Assembly (NCBI GenBank): GCA_023653785.1
Contig: JAMKCH010088137.1
Location: 22,629 to 86,628 of the forward strand
Direction of reading: 5' to 3'
Length of the DNA: 64,000 nt
From: Ophioderma brevispina
Lineage: Eukaryota > Echinodermata > Ophiuroidea > Amphilepidida > Ophiodermatidae
The notes under the pieces are model-generated. The model worked only from the letters and a program-made list of their open reading frames with translations, was not told where the DNA came from and searched no databases. Below, piece by piece: positions 23,719 to 35,334 of this stretch. Positions within the stretch are counted from its first letter, which is position 1, and each line of letters begins with the position of its first letter. Made by a program: the position numbers and the translations under genes.

Positions 23719-25199
23719 TTCTAAATCGCGTTGCTCAAACGAAAATAAATTATTTTTCTAAATCGCGCATGCGCAACACCTGAAAAGGAAAACATATATC
23801 AAACACTGACCCAAACATCTGGGGAACACCGCTCGTCTGTGACGGGCTTCTGGACATCCTCGCCATGTTTTCCCCACCTCAAGGTTTAAAGAACGGGCAT
23901 CACAGTAATGCGTGACCCTATAAAATTATAACAAGCCCAGAAGCCCCATTAATACGACCAAACCTTGACATCAGTACAAGGGTCCTAATGCCTTGAAATG
24001 ATTTTTAAATTCTTCAAAGCAATACATGTAACAAATATACTCACGTCAAGATGTTATTGAAATACCAGTAATTGATCCACTGCTTGGCCTCCAATATCAT
24101 AACATATATTTTCTGGATAACTATACATAAAGCACTAACAAATCCAGCCAATTCACCAAAGCAGCTAACCCCTCTACATTACATAGACCAAGGTATTCAT
24201 ACAGCTCCCTTGCAAGCCAGGAACCCCTTACCTCAAGGCTATGGACAATTCTAAGCGGCCACCGAAACAATTCTTTCGCATGTAACAAATGAGAAGAAAT
24301 GTTAGTAACAACTCTGCAAAACACAAAAAAACAGGAACATACGCTAACCAGTCTTAGCACACATCCTAATATCCACCAAACAAATTCCAACATTAGCACA
24401 TGGGTTTGAAATAAAAATCCTACAATAGGCTAATATTAGAATAGGAATAGACACGTCACAACAAACAAAGCATAAACCAGTCCACAATCACCGAAAAACT
24501 TTGTACCGCGATATACATACCAGTTAATGCCGCACATCATGAAACCATAAATTCCAAAGTGGGCCCCTTCATTCTAAATAAAAGTACATCATAAGTATAC
24601 AAGCTCATGTAATACCTGTCAATACAATACTTTCCTTTAAGCAAGGATGGCACTTACAGTTCACACCCCAAAACCTACACACAGCAAACGATACCTTGTA
24701 ACTCTATACCGTACTGGTACTCAGAAGTCAACACCACTACTACAGAACCTGTGCTCATACAGCTGTTTGTGATGCCAAAACAATACACGATTTATTATTT
24801 CTATCAATAAAGACCAAGTTTAATCCATATAATCACAACGAACGTACAGAATGTCACACATGTTCAAAAGATCACAACAAAAGGACTATCCAGACTGGAA
24901 ATTCAACTTCTTGCCTCACGTATGAAGGACCAAAGCAACCAACCATTACGGGAACATTACAAACCATAGCAACAGAAAAACCTTGAAACATTGGTCCTCG
25001 GTTTCAAAATTCCATATTACTTAGATCCACGACTCGCTAATCAGCTAGTATACAAGGAAACCGCATAACCTGCCAGCAGTTTACAGAGGCTATCTTCTTA
25101 CGAAAATATTTTAAATAGAAAAAGACCTTGGCCACTAATCATATCATATTGATTACCAAAATGGCAAAAATATTTTCTATCATACATTGCAAACGTGCA
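23719..25199. other. Left flank of the satellite, nothing coding
   Basis: A/C-biased on the plus strand. It contains the second copy of the CACCTGAAAAGGAAAACATAT repeat at about 23765-23860. No protein family was recognised on either strand. Confidence 0.45.
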
Positions 25200-27480
25200 G
25201 ATGGAATACAATACTCTCGTCTATTTTGAGAAGAAACCAAGCGGATTTAACAATAACAGCTCGATGATGCAATAACTACTGCTCTAAAAAAGCCTATCGA
25301 TACAAGGACGAGTAAAGTACCATAAAACATAGCAAAATGCAGAAGGTATCAAAGTATTCGTCTATATGAGGAAGCACAACGGATTAACAGCTCCCCAACA
25401 TACAATGCTGCTTATTGGTAAACCACCACTCTATTTAATGGCAAAACTGCAGATGGAACTCAGCATTCTCAATTTGAGGGGAACCAAGCGATAACACCTC
25501 TCTATCATGCATGCTGCTAAAATCCATTCAAATTAATCAAATGGAAAACACTCACTGTAATAATGGCAAAACTGTGATTGCATTCAAGCATTCATCATTT
25601 GAGGGGAAACCAATGATTAACACCTCTCTCTCGCATGCTGCTAAATCATTCATCATCAAATGGTTAACACTACCTCCACTTATACATGGCAAACGCAATG
25701 GAACCCAAGGCTTACATCAATCTGAGAGGAAACCAAGCGGATTAACACCTCCCTACCAGCAATGCTGCTAAAATCAGTAAATTATCAATGACTAGAACCC
25801 GCCCGTAATACAAGGCAAAAACTGCCATGAGCCCAAGGCTTCATTCATCACTCTGAGGGAAACAAGCGGATTACCACCTCTCAACAAGCAATGCTGCTTA
25901 AATCGTTATCACTCAAATGGCTAAAACATCACTGCAATACATAGCAAAATCACAGATGGAATTAAAATGCCTTCATCTATCTGAGAGGAAACCAGCGGGA
26001 TTAACACTCTCTAGTAATGCAATGCTGGCTCAATTCATTAATATTAATAAATAAGGCTAAAACTAACACCATAATACAAGGCTAAAACTGCAAATAGAAT
26101 CCAAGACGTTCATCTATATGGAAGGAAACCAGGAGATGTGAGCACTCATCATGCAATAGTGGGCTTAACCATAATTATTAATTACCAGGACGGGTAAGAC
26201 GTAACCGAAAGCAAGGCAAAACGCCGAATTAATACAATGCATCTACTATTATGAGAGGAAACCACCGTAATAACACCTAGCCTGCAATACAGCTCCTAAA
26301 TCACAATATAATCAGTTATCAAAAATGGAAATCAAATTCACTATTAATACATGGCAAAACAGCCGAATGATCAAGACGTACATCTATATGAAGAGGAAAC
26401 TATGGGAGTAAACACCTCATCATGCAATATATTGCTCTTAAATCATCCAATGTTCAGGCAGCTCAGACGTACCGTAATATATAGCAAACTGCAGAAGGAA
26501 ATCAAGGCATCTATCTATAATGAGAGAAACCAACGGATTAACACCTCTCCCTCATGCACTTTCATTTATCAAAATGGCTAAAATTATCACTGTGAACTAC
26601 ATTGTAAAAAATGGAACCCAAGACATTCACCTATATGAGGAAAACCACGTGGTATCACCTCTCTATCATCATGCAAACTTACTCATAAATATAATGAATT
26701 AGGTGGCCAAACATCCCGTAATACATGCACACCTTGCAGAAACACTCTCAAGCATTCGTCTAATAGAGAGAATAATGCGGACTACACCCGTCAACATAAC
26801 TGCTGCAATCAACCACCTTATAAATGGCCAAAACTCCAAAACACCATAGTTCCACTGTCATAAAAGCAAATCAGCCGATGGACTCGAAGAGATTCATATA
26901 ATGTTTATATGAGGGAAACCATTGGATTAACACCTCTAATGCAAACGTGCTCATAACTCATATTTGACTATCAGGGCGGCTAAAATATACCGAAATACAT
27001 GACTAAACTGCATAAGGACACAAGCGTCGTCAGTATTAGATAAAAGTAAGAGGAATAACACCTTTTCATGGAATCACCCATCATGCAACACTTGCTCAAA
27101 TCAATACAATATCAAAATGCCTTCACGTGTAACATAGCACATCAGCCCTTGGACTTCAAGAGGATCCATTAATATAACATGTGTGAGAGGAAACTAAGTC
27201 GATTAACACCCTCATCCATGCAATGCTCATCAATCATATCGATTAATTAATAGGACAGCTACATTTCCGGACAGGTGGATTCATCTATATGAAGAGGAAA
27301 CCAAAACGTTTAACCCCTCTCTATCATGCAATACTGCTATAAAATCAAATCAATAAAATTATCAAGATACTAAAACTATACACGTACAAAAGTATTGCAA
27401 CCTGTAGAAGGTCAACAACATTCGGCTGTCATGAAAACCAAGCGGATCAACACCTAACATGCAAGCTTCTTTTCTATCTT
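25200..27480 (+). repeat. Degenerate satellite array, ~18 units of ~130 bp
   Basis: The motif GAGGAAACCAAGCGGATTAA-CACCTC and its variants recur near 25228, 25367, 25476, 25597, 25719, 25853, 25982, 26112, 26253, 26391, 26521, 26636, 26767, 26912, 27047, 27190, 27290 and 27440. Each is followed by ATGCAATGCTGCTAAATCA-like and preceded by GGCAAAACTGCAGATGGAA-like words. Spacing runs 100-147 bases, mean about 130. Units have drifted heavily with many indels. Open frames inside it follow from the repeat and are not genes. Confidence 0.85.
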
Positions 27481-29191
27481 CTGTGGATAAATATACCATC
27501 AAATCAACAAAAGCCACTTCACTCGTCAACTAGCAGGTACTAAACTTTAAAAACCTTTAAGTCTGCCAACAAATGCTACCAAAGACGGGGAAACCCTAAG
27601 TTTCTAAAAACTCTCCTCCAGGAGGGCTCACTATCTTTCCTAACTTTAATATCTGGAGTTGAAGAATAACACCTCGGCACCTCGGACATACCACGCCAAT
27701 ACTCTAATAAATACTACAGGCAGAGAGTACTCGAAGATATGTCAATATACAAGGTGTTCAAAATACTTCTAGAAGAAATGGCAATAAGTAAGCTCCTATA
27801 CCACATGCACTTTCTACCTATGTGAGCCGAGTGACCTAAATTTTCTATTGTTCCAATTTTTGATAACAATTGGTATCAGACCTGAGAATCTTAACGGGGA
27901 GGAACCTGGGTGTGAATAATCCTTTTGTGAAATCGGCACTAGGCCCAGTGCAGTATATCAACATTGACTTATTGTGCGTTTGTTATAATGGTTTAAAGCT
28001 TTCCACGGTCAAATAAAGAACTTGCCTTTAACCCCTTTACATAATACCATGTACTGATGATCCGGTTTGCTGATTTCAGTTCTATACTCAGGTTTACTTA
28101 CCACATTTGGATGTCCGACATGTGTACCAGTTTCTATGGAAAACAGCCTTCATAAGTGTGATGAATGTTTTTCCCGTATACTTTTGTGGGATCTTTGCCC
28201 TATGGCTTTCGCCTAATAATATCACGATAAGTATAAACCATAAGATTTTTTTTTTTTGTTTTTTTTTCATGATGGAATGGTGAAATCAGAATCTTATATT
28301 TCCATAGTCCCACTTAAAATAAAGCGACTTTAGCTTTTGACCCTACCCGATATAAACCATACGCACTCAACAAGTACATTGACAGCTACGCAGTCCACCA
28401 CCACTTATCACTATCACTATCTATAGAAAGTAATAACTATGCACCACTAGACTTCCGCAGTCAAAACCCATAATTATAATCGCAAATACACATGTATTAA
28501 CAGATCATAGGCCTACTAGGCCCTGCATCACAAAATAAAATCCGCGACAAACATACAGTAACCTGTAATCAATTACAATTACTTTTATTTGCTCTGAAAA
28601 CAGCACAATATATACCCCTCCCAAGATCTCGGATGAAGTGACACAAGGGCAATCACTGCGTCAGTGACCTATTTCGACATAGGGAGAATTATAATAGCAG
28701 AGAGTAACTTGCGGAAAGAATTTAGTATTCTTCCACCAAACCCTGTGAATTCGGCCTACAACGGAATAACAGCATGTTGAAGAAAAGTGGCAGAATACGC
28801 CCCGGTTCCCATAAACCGGTACTGAGAATGAGAATACTCAACTAAGTTTCATTGATTTTAATTACAACAATTACAATAATTTCTGCGACTATAACTACCA
28901 TGACATATGAACGAACACCCCCAACTGCCTTAGTTACCGCCTAGAGGCCTAGTGCTTGATTGAATAATCAATTAGAATCTACTATAAGCATTTGTGTGAT
29001 AGTAGGGGTTAATTCAACGCACGTAACGAAAACCGTCGTACCAACTAATCAAATTTCTTTTATTGTCAAAAATAAATATTTACACTACTCTCACCTCATC
29101 ACTAAAGAAATCACCATATCACAATATCGCTCAAGCAATCAAATCCAGTAACAGGAATTGATCCAAACTAGTCAATATTAGAGTATCACGA
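27481..29191. other. Right flank of the satellite, nothing recognised
   Basis: No coding similarity was found on either strand. T-rich runs occur at about 28244-28268. The segment is bounded on the right by the second direct repeat at 29192. Confidence 0.45.
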
Positions 29192-29318
29192 TTTTAAAGC
29201 GTCCACACAGCGCGAGAGACAGCAGTCAATGAATCCCCCTACTTACAAAACTCATACACGCCGCATTTGCATCATATGCACATGCATGTGCACATTATGC
29301 TTGGAATGAAAATGTCAT
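29192..29318 (+). repeat. Direct repeat bounding the satellite block, right copy
   Basis: Same orientation and word order as 23585-23718 (TTTTAAAGCG, CACAGCGCGAGA, GACAGCAGTCA, CCTACTTACAAAA, CACGCCG, GCATGTGCA, GAAAATGTCAT). Confidence 0.6.
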
Positions 29319-29380
29319 GATTGGTCTTCATGGTTCACTGCGTATTTGCTCCAGACACATCATCCCACTCAAAGTTCGCC

Positions 29381-30389
29381 CGGGGGGGGGGGGGGCACTT
29401 GTATTCCAAGTTGGATATCATGCTCGTGGTACAAAAACGCGTAATTAGGGTCGTTTTTTTTTGAGATCAGGCGATGTCGCGCGTACATTGTTTAGGTATC
29501 AAAAATCGTCAAAATTGAAAATAAGGGTATACTTTTCACGTCGAAAAATTCGTGTTTAGGGTGTAATTTTTGAATACTTGTAAAAATTACATTTAAATCC
29601 GGTTTTTGTTCCCGATTTTCTTCTGATTTCATTGGTAATTCCCCGATGGATTTTTAACTCGATTTTTAATAGCCTTATTTTAGCTTATTTTCTCATGTCG
29701 TTGCCGTCTCCTACATATATAGCCGTTATAACTTTCCATTTCCGGGTGTTTAATTCTACACTACGGATGATCGTTAGATGGAAGCCCTATGTTGACCTGT
29801 AGAAACAGAATTAATGGTCTGTCTTAATTTTGTCAATCAAAAACTGTCAATTACGATACCCGATCAATACTCATTATTTCTAAGAAATTTGACAACTTTA
29901 AAAAAAGACTTGAAATTTAAATGTCAATGGATTTAAATTTCACACTTATTAGGCTGTAGATAATGCGCAAATTGATTCTTTTACACAAAAGAAATGAAAT
30001 TAAAAAAACGTCAATGAAATCGTGTAAAATTTCCTTTATCAAGGCCAGTTACAATAAAAGACTATAGCCTGTAAGCGTTTGTTAACGTTACGTTTTTATA
30101 AACGTGTTTCGTTTGGGGTAGCAAATGACATCAAACATACTTGTTTAGGAGTATTTTTAAAAGCTGTCATGGCAATTACTTGTTTAGGGGTTTTAAAATT
30201 AAAACAAAACACTTGTTTTAAGGGTAGCAAAATCAAGCCCCCAGAGTACTTGTTTATGGTAGCAAAATCAACAGAAATCGTGCTAGGGTGTTTTTCTTGC
30301 CCAATTAAATACGCGCTTTAAGGGTTACTTTTGGGAGGCATACACGAGCATAGATATCCACTTGGAATCAAGTGCCCCCCCCCCCCGGG
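29381..30389. mobile_element. 1009 bp element with G-capped ~55 bp terminal inverted repeats
   Basis: The left end is C, a 13-base G run, then CACTTGTATTCCAAGTTGG, ATATC and ATGCTCGTG. The right end is the complement: CACGAGCATAGATATCC, ACTTGGAATCAAGTGC, a C run and GGG. The right half contains about four units with an ACTTGTTTAGGG-like core near 30139, 30178, 30210 and 30248. An open frame over those units (30079-30321) is low-complexity and not called. It looks like a non-autonomous DNA element with subterminal repeats. Confidence 0.75.
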
Positions 30390-30758
30390 TTTTTCGTACC
30401 AGGTACGTTGTTTGGTTTATTTAGTTAAATCCTTCTAGTGTTTAGCCTAATCAGAGGCCTTTTGAAAAGTTCAATGGCTTCCGATCTCATACGTTTCTCC
30501 TAATATAGACTAAAATGGGCCTGTCAATAACATTCTCTAGAATTACAGTAACGAAGGCGGCGCAAGTTAAATTGACAAATTGAAAAAATGAAATTCAGCA
30601 AAACAACTTTTTTATTATTCATAAATGAAAGACAGTACCTCAAAGGTTTCTTTTGAAAACTAGCAACATGTATCCTTGCGTACTTTTACTTGCATCCAAC
30701 ACCTTCAAACTTAGTTTGTAATTTTCATTAAGTAAACTTACTTATCATGTGAATTTAA
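30390..30758. other. Spacer, nothing recognised
   Basis: AT-rich sequence between two inverted-repeat elements. It ends with the TTAA (30755-30758) that flanks the next element. Confidence 0.45.
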
Positions 30759-31364
30759 CCTTCGTCTTACAAGCCTTTTTTTTTGTAACACGGTTTCCAA
30801 GGGGGGGGGGGGTGGGTTCACCACCTCCCTCGAGAATTTTTTATAAAGCACCCGATGCTTATGATTGTGAGACCAGTGGATCGCTATGGTCCTCCTCTTT
30901 CCATTATACCAAAATACGTTACAACATACCTAGTATTGCGCACAATGACGGTCCTCAAGTCCGCGATCGCCAATTGGCAATTTTTCACACAATAGGCGAA
31001 AATCCAATTTTGCGCTAAAAACGTTGGAATATGGATTTCATGCGGTTTTCAGCTCTAAATGATGGCAATTGCTAGTGTTTACATAAATAGAGAGTTTTAG
31101 AGCCTACTGTGGCATAATATTTTTCAAATCGATCATCAAATTCCTTGGGTGGCAACCACCCCCCTTACCCCCCCCTCGACTTTGACGGCATAACCTAACC
31201 CCGGTGAAGGTACTACCTTCACATTTTTTTCGCTAAAATGAACCGGAAAGGATGAGAGAACTATTACCTAGAAGCTTTTACATTTTTTTTAGCGTTTTAG
31301 CGCCCGGCGAAATTCGGTAGGGGGGGTGGTACCACCCCCCCCCCCCCCATTGTTAAGACGAGGG
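30759..31364 (+). mobile_element. TTAA-type short element (CCCTCGTCTTAC family), copy A, 606 bp
   Basis: The left end CCTTCGTCTTAC follows TTAA; the right end GTTAAGACGAGGG is followed by TTCA, a decayed TTAA. The interior holds a G run/ACCACC block, GATGCTTATGATTGTGA, CCTCTTTCCATTATACC, ACATACCTAGTATTGCG, CACAATGACG, TCATGCGGTTTTCAGCTCTA and a C run. Copies with the same order lie at 21130 and, inverted, at 47390-47695. No coding capacity; probably piggyBac-like by target site and CCC terminus. Confidence 0.75.
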
Positions 31365-32492
31365 TTCACAATAAAATGAGATTTCAATCACAAAGGTACA
31401 CTGTAAATACCTCAAATGTGTTTATTATTACGACTTTATGTAAGTGTTTTGATTTCTAGGTAGTAAATGCTATTCCATGTGATCTGAAATGATTTTTGGG
31501 CACTATTACCCTAAGTTTGAATCATTTAGACAATTAATACCATGACGTCTTTTTTGTTTCTTGTATTTTTATGATAGTTTTACCTTAAGTTGTCTGGTGC
31601 TTTCAAATGAATTCATTGTTTGCTTGCTCTCACATTGGCTATATTCATTACATTGAATGATTAATTTACTATGAATGTACATGAAGTACAATTTAAACGT
31701 ATGTTATCATAACGAAGTTACACAATCAATGCTACGGCTCTACATGGTGAATCTCGAGGAGTTAAATCTATAATGTTTCTGTCTAATACGATATCATTCA
31801 AATGAAATTGTCACGATTCTACTTCATGGTTAAGGTATCATCTACGAAATGAGTAATTTTCTGACCGGTACTTTGAATTAAATTCGAAAAAAAAATAAGC
31901 TTTAAAATTATTATTTTTTTCTCATGGCTAATTAACAATGTAATGAATATATCCCTAATTAAAATCATACCAAAATCATAAATTGTGTCGTATTGATATG
32001 TTGTCATGATATGCGATTATTTAGCATTTTAATATGGGACTTTGTGTTGTAAGAATGTTTGGACAAATGGTAACGTAATTTTCATTGATTTTATCAAACT
32101 AACGCTTATAGGTCCAGAGAATCACATTTTTACTTTTACAAAACCGCTATACAGAAATACATACAATTAAGCCGTCTTTCTTGAATCAATGGGCAGTATT
32201 GCTTGACGTAATGCATATTTGCCCCCAAAATGTCAACTTTTTCTGATTTATTCAGTATATTAATTACTTTGGCAGGATCTAACCGACATCTTTTCAATGG
32301 AAACGAAGAGACTAATAAACATCTGTTTGCTGAATCGGCTCCATTTATCAAAATGCATAAAGTGCGAACGTTTTCATATCATTAACATCTACTAACAAAG
32401 TTTGCTTTCAGTCATTGGAGCAATTGAATACCAGTAACGTATGTTTTCATGTAAGATCAACCCCACTTATTTCAATCCCCTTGCAACATAGT
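31365..32492. other. AT-rich, nothing recognised
   Basis: No gene, RNA gene or element was recognised in this stretch. Confidence 0.45.
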
Positions 32493-32820
32493 TTGTTTGC
32501 CGTAACTTAAGAAAAAAGCGGGTCGGTCGGTCGTCGGTCTTTGTTTTGTTTTTGGGAGTTAGAAAATCATGTCAACTTACAAATTCAGCGCTTTTTTTTT
32601 CAAATCTAAAACATTCCAACTTTTAACTTAAACCCTTTTAGATTTATTTTCGTTTTTTCCCATGGCTGTCCATGTTTCTCAAGAAAAAATACATGGAATT
32701 GGTGAATTTTGTGGACACAATTGGGGTCGTCGGATTTTTCTTTATCTATTTTTTTAAAGAAATAAAAAAAAAAATCAAAAGTCAAAAGGTTTTTAAGTCG
32801 GTTTGGTTACGACACCAACA
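32493..32820. mobile_element. TTGTTTGGCGTAA-family short element, copy 3 (decayed)
   Basis: Begins TTGTTTGCCGTAA and contains GGGTCGGTCGGTCG and a GGGGTCGTCGGATTTTTC stretch like the family interior. It ends with a decayed complement (GGTTACGACACCAA). Shorter and more diverged than the copies at 14532 and 16369. Confidence 0.5.
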
Positions 32821-33023
32821 TCTTTTTATACAATCATATCTGTCAAGACCGTATTGTTTACACAACCTTGATACAACACTATTTCAACACTTGCGACGCA
32901 ACCAAGTTTTAGCATCAGGAATTAAAGGTATATCTCAAGTTTCCCCATTAAAGAACTAATTAAACCTTACACATAGTTGCAAGGCCCTGTTTCAACAATC
33001 TATTCACAACCTAAACGTTGCAA

Positions 33024-33297
33024 TCACGTTTGAAATGGTGCAGCTGGAACATAAACCTTATGATAGTCTTCATCTTGATTCTCAAGATTAGTTTGAGTTA
33101 ATGCAATTCCTCCGTACATCTTGCTCATTTTTGTCCCTTTATCATGCCCAGCCTGGTCTTTTCTTATACTATACGTTTCGAAGGCTCTATCTTGCATAGG
33201 ATCTCCGTGTATGTGACCCCAACTCATCTTTGCTTTTCGGCCAATTAAACGAATAGATAATAAGACGGCATGAGTACAGTTGTTAGTAAAATGTCAT
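33024..33297 (-). CDS. Candidate 3'-terminal exon, unidentified protein (low confidence)
   Basis: The minus-strand frame stays open from about 33297 to a stop at 33024. Its C-terminal part (from MSWGHIHGDP at 33227 to the stop) has a balanced, charged composition unlike the AT-rich surroundings, with segments such as IRKDQAGHDKG and NQDEDYHKVYV. Upstream in the same frame is a short hydrophobic stretch (AVLLSIRLIG). It could be the cytoplasmic tail of a membrane protein. Possible splice acceptors lie just before 33227, but none is strong. No family was recognised. Confidence 0.25.
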
Positions 33298-34099
33298 AAT
33301 ACTGCAACTTACGTTAACTTTTTAAACTCTAGTAACAAGTAATTTCCGAAATAATAGAATAGCAACACACTCCTCATTACGTTATTATACGTTATATATT
33401 CAAAAGAAAAACATGTAAATAAACACTTTCATGTAACAAGAGTATAATCACATGAATTCGCTAGTTTTTAGTTGTGAATCTACGTTACCACATTTTTAAA
33501 AGGCATGCTATAGTTACATTTTACTATATATGAATTGGACACTTGTCGAAAATACAATTGTTAAAGAATTACCCTTGAACTTTCATTATTGCCCGTTGGT
33601 TTTAATACCTACTTACAAGAAATATATATTTAAGTAAATTTAAGCTAGATTTTTCTCACTGTAACCACGCGGAATCATCATTATACTGTACGTGGTAACG
33701 TAGGTTTCACTTAGGTGTGCGACATAATAATCCATTATTTTTATGAGGCCAAAGTTACTCTATTCAATTTGTGCCGATTTCCAATACATTCTGGCCACAA
33801 TTTTCATTGATAAAATATGCTTCAAATTAATTTGCATCTGAACAGGAAACAAACATAAATGAACTATTTTTATTTGCGACAAAGGTGTTTTGACTATAAC
33901 TCTGTACTACAACTTTTCTGAGTTTGAAATATACAATTACTTAAAGAATCCAAAAATGTCCATTACTTTTTTACTTTTTATGTTAATATTTCATTTAAGA
34001 AAGAAATTTCGATGTAAAGGTAAAATTTGTGAAAACGTGAACTTAATTCATGCGACCGTTTTTTTCCAATTGGGTGCCGATTTATGGTTAATGTTTAAT

Positions 34100-34453
34100 T
34101 TATACGAAAGCGTCCCAAAGGCTACTGACAGCTGTGCTGAAAGTTTGACAACCACACATCATAAAAAAATACATTCCTGCCGGGTCTGCCCTCGTGGCTT
34201 TCCCGAGATATCCAAGATTGGCGTCTACAGCATTCTCCACACCAGCATTTCGCGAATTGCAGCATCTTTGAATAGCTGATAAATCCACGCGTGAATGATT
34301 GACACAAGCTAACGGAAAAACTGGGGTTTGTTCATCAAGGGTGATTCCATCAGGTAACCCTCTTCTGATGCACACTTTCTCACCGTCACTGCACCACACG
34401 TTTGAACTTTGGCACTGTTGCTTTCTTATCCTTTGCGTTCCTTTTAATTTCAC
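34100..34453 (-). CDS. Candidate cysteine-rich exon, possibly three-finger type (low confidence)
   Basis: This minus-strand frame has clustered cysteines: CQSSNVWCSDGEKVC near the start, then ACVNHSR and IQRCCNSRN. The pattern C-x13-CC followed by N-rich residues has the same spacing as the end of the ectodomain in type I BMP/activin receptors (three-finger fold), but the expected Cys of the final CN is replaced and no kinase or membrane segment is seen. The overlapping plus-strand frame (33890-34279) is an alternative with no recognised similarity. With 33024-33297 it could belong to one minus-strand gene; this is inference. Confidence 0.22.
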   Translation of the reverse strand: MKLKGTQRIRKQQCQSSNVWCSDGEKVCIRRGLPDGITLDEQTPVFPLACVNHSRVDLSAIQRCCNSRNAGVENAVDANLGYLGKATRADPAGMYFFMMCGCQTFSTAVSSLWDAFV

Positions 34454-34777
34454 TCAACAAATGGATGTTTATTGAAGTTGATTCATGATGAAGGGCATAA
34501 TATATTTTCCTTTATTCTTTTTAAATTCGTTATGCATAATTTCCACTTTGGTTTCTACTGAAATAACCAGGGAGAAATGATTGCTGACATAGATAGATTT
34601 CATGCTTTATTCGCACATTACTTTTACCGCTACTTTGACTAAATAAAAAAAAAATAAAAAAAATAAGACGTTATATGATGCATGAACACAACATTTCATA
34701 CAGTGCTATCAATCACAATAGTATTATCGCTTTTATTCCGTCAAGCTTATGTAGGATTAAAATCAGTCTCCTCCCAC

Positions 34778-34862
34778 ATCCTTCCTCGCTATTGTAGTGG
34801 CTAAGAGCATCGATTCTAATGCAGGTATCACAGGTTCAACCAACCATGGCCTTTTTAAAATA
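34778..34862 (+). repeat. tRNA-derived SINE-like sequence
   Basis: Contains an A-box-like TAGTGGCTAAGAGCATCG and a B-box-like ACAGGTTCAACC spaced as in a tRNA, with a CTAATGCAGG anticodon-arm region between. It cannot form an acceptor stem and runs into AT-rich sequence, so it is a tRNA-derived retroposon head and not a functional tRNA. Confidence 0.45.
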
Positions 34863-34972
34863 AATGTATTTCCAATATTATTTGAGAGTAAAGACAAACA
34901 TTTCTAAGTCCAGGGTTGGAAATACGGCGTGTACTTTAAAGACCAGTAACCCGTTCACACTGGGTATCTGCT

Positions 34973-35334
34973 GCACAAACGAACTTCCTTACAACATCAT
35001 TAGGTCTATTGAAAGCGCGCCACTGCTTAATATATTAACCTTGTGTGGGTCACTTGTAAGCGCTATACCAAAGCAACAGAAAGCTTGGCCATGGGCCAAA
35101 TTCTCAAATTACATTTCCTTTCTCATTTTGCTCGTAATAATTTCATAGACACTTCGTGCAATTTGTGTTGCAAACTATCAAAGTCCATATTAGCGCAAAT
35201 GTCAGTGTTTTAGTCCTGACATCGTCTTGAATGCTATTGACATGTGCTACTATGCACAAGGCAAAACCACACTTCTTCAAAACATTTCCCATCCATGAAT
35301 CGTTCCATTATACGCGTTTGCTAGTTTCGATCTT
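34973..35334 (+). repeat. Repeat X, copy 1, left part (interrupted by LINE)
   Basis: Matches 42637-43015 in order: CACAAACGAACT, GAAAGCTTGGCC, TTTGTGTTGCAA, AATCAAAGTCC-like, TAGTCCTGACATCGTC, CACAAGGCAAAACCACACTT, TCGTTCCAT and TTGCTAGTT. It breaks off near 35334, where LINE coding sequence begins. The matching right part resumes at 38217. Confidence 0.7.

Noticed and set aside
25200..27480. Considered as a CRISPR array because of regular ~130 bp spacing
   Set aside because: Units are long, drift along their whole length, and have no conserved-repeat/unique-spacer pattern; the context is animal nuclear DNA.
30079..30321. 80-codon frame with repeated C-L-G-V words
   Set aside because: It reads through the ACTTGTTTAGGG-type subterminal repeats of the 1009 bp element.
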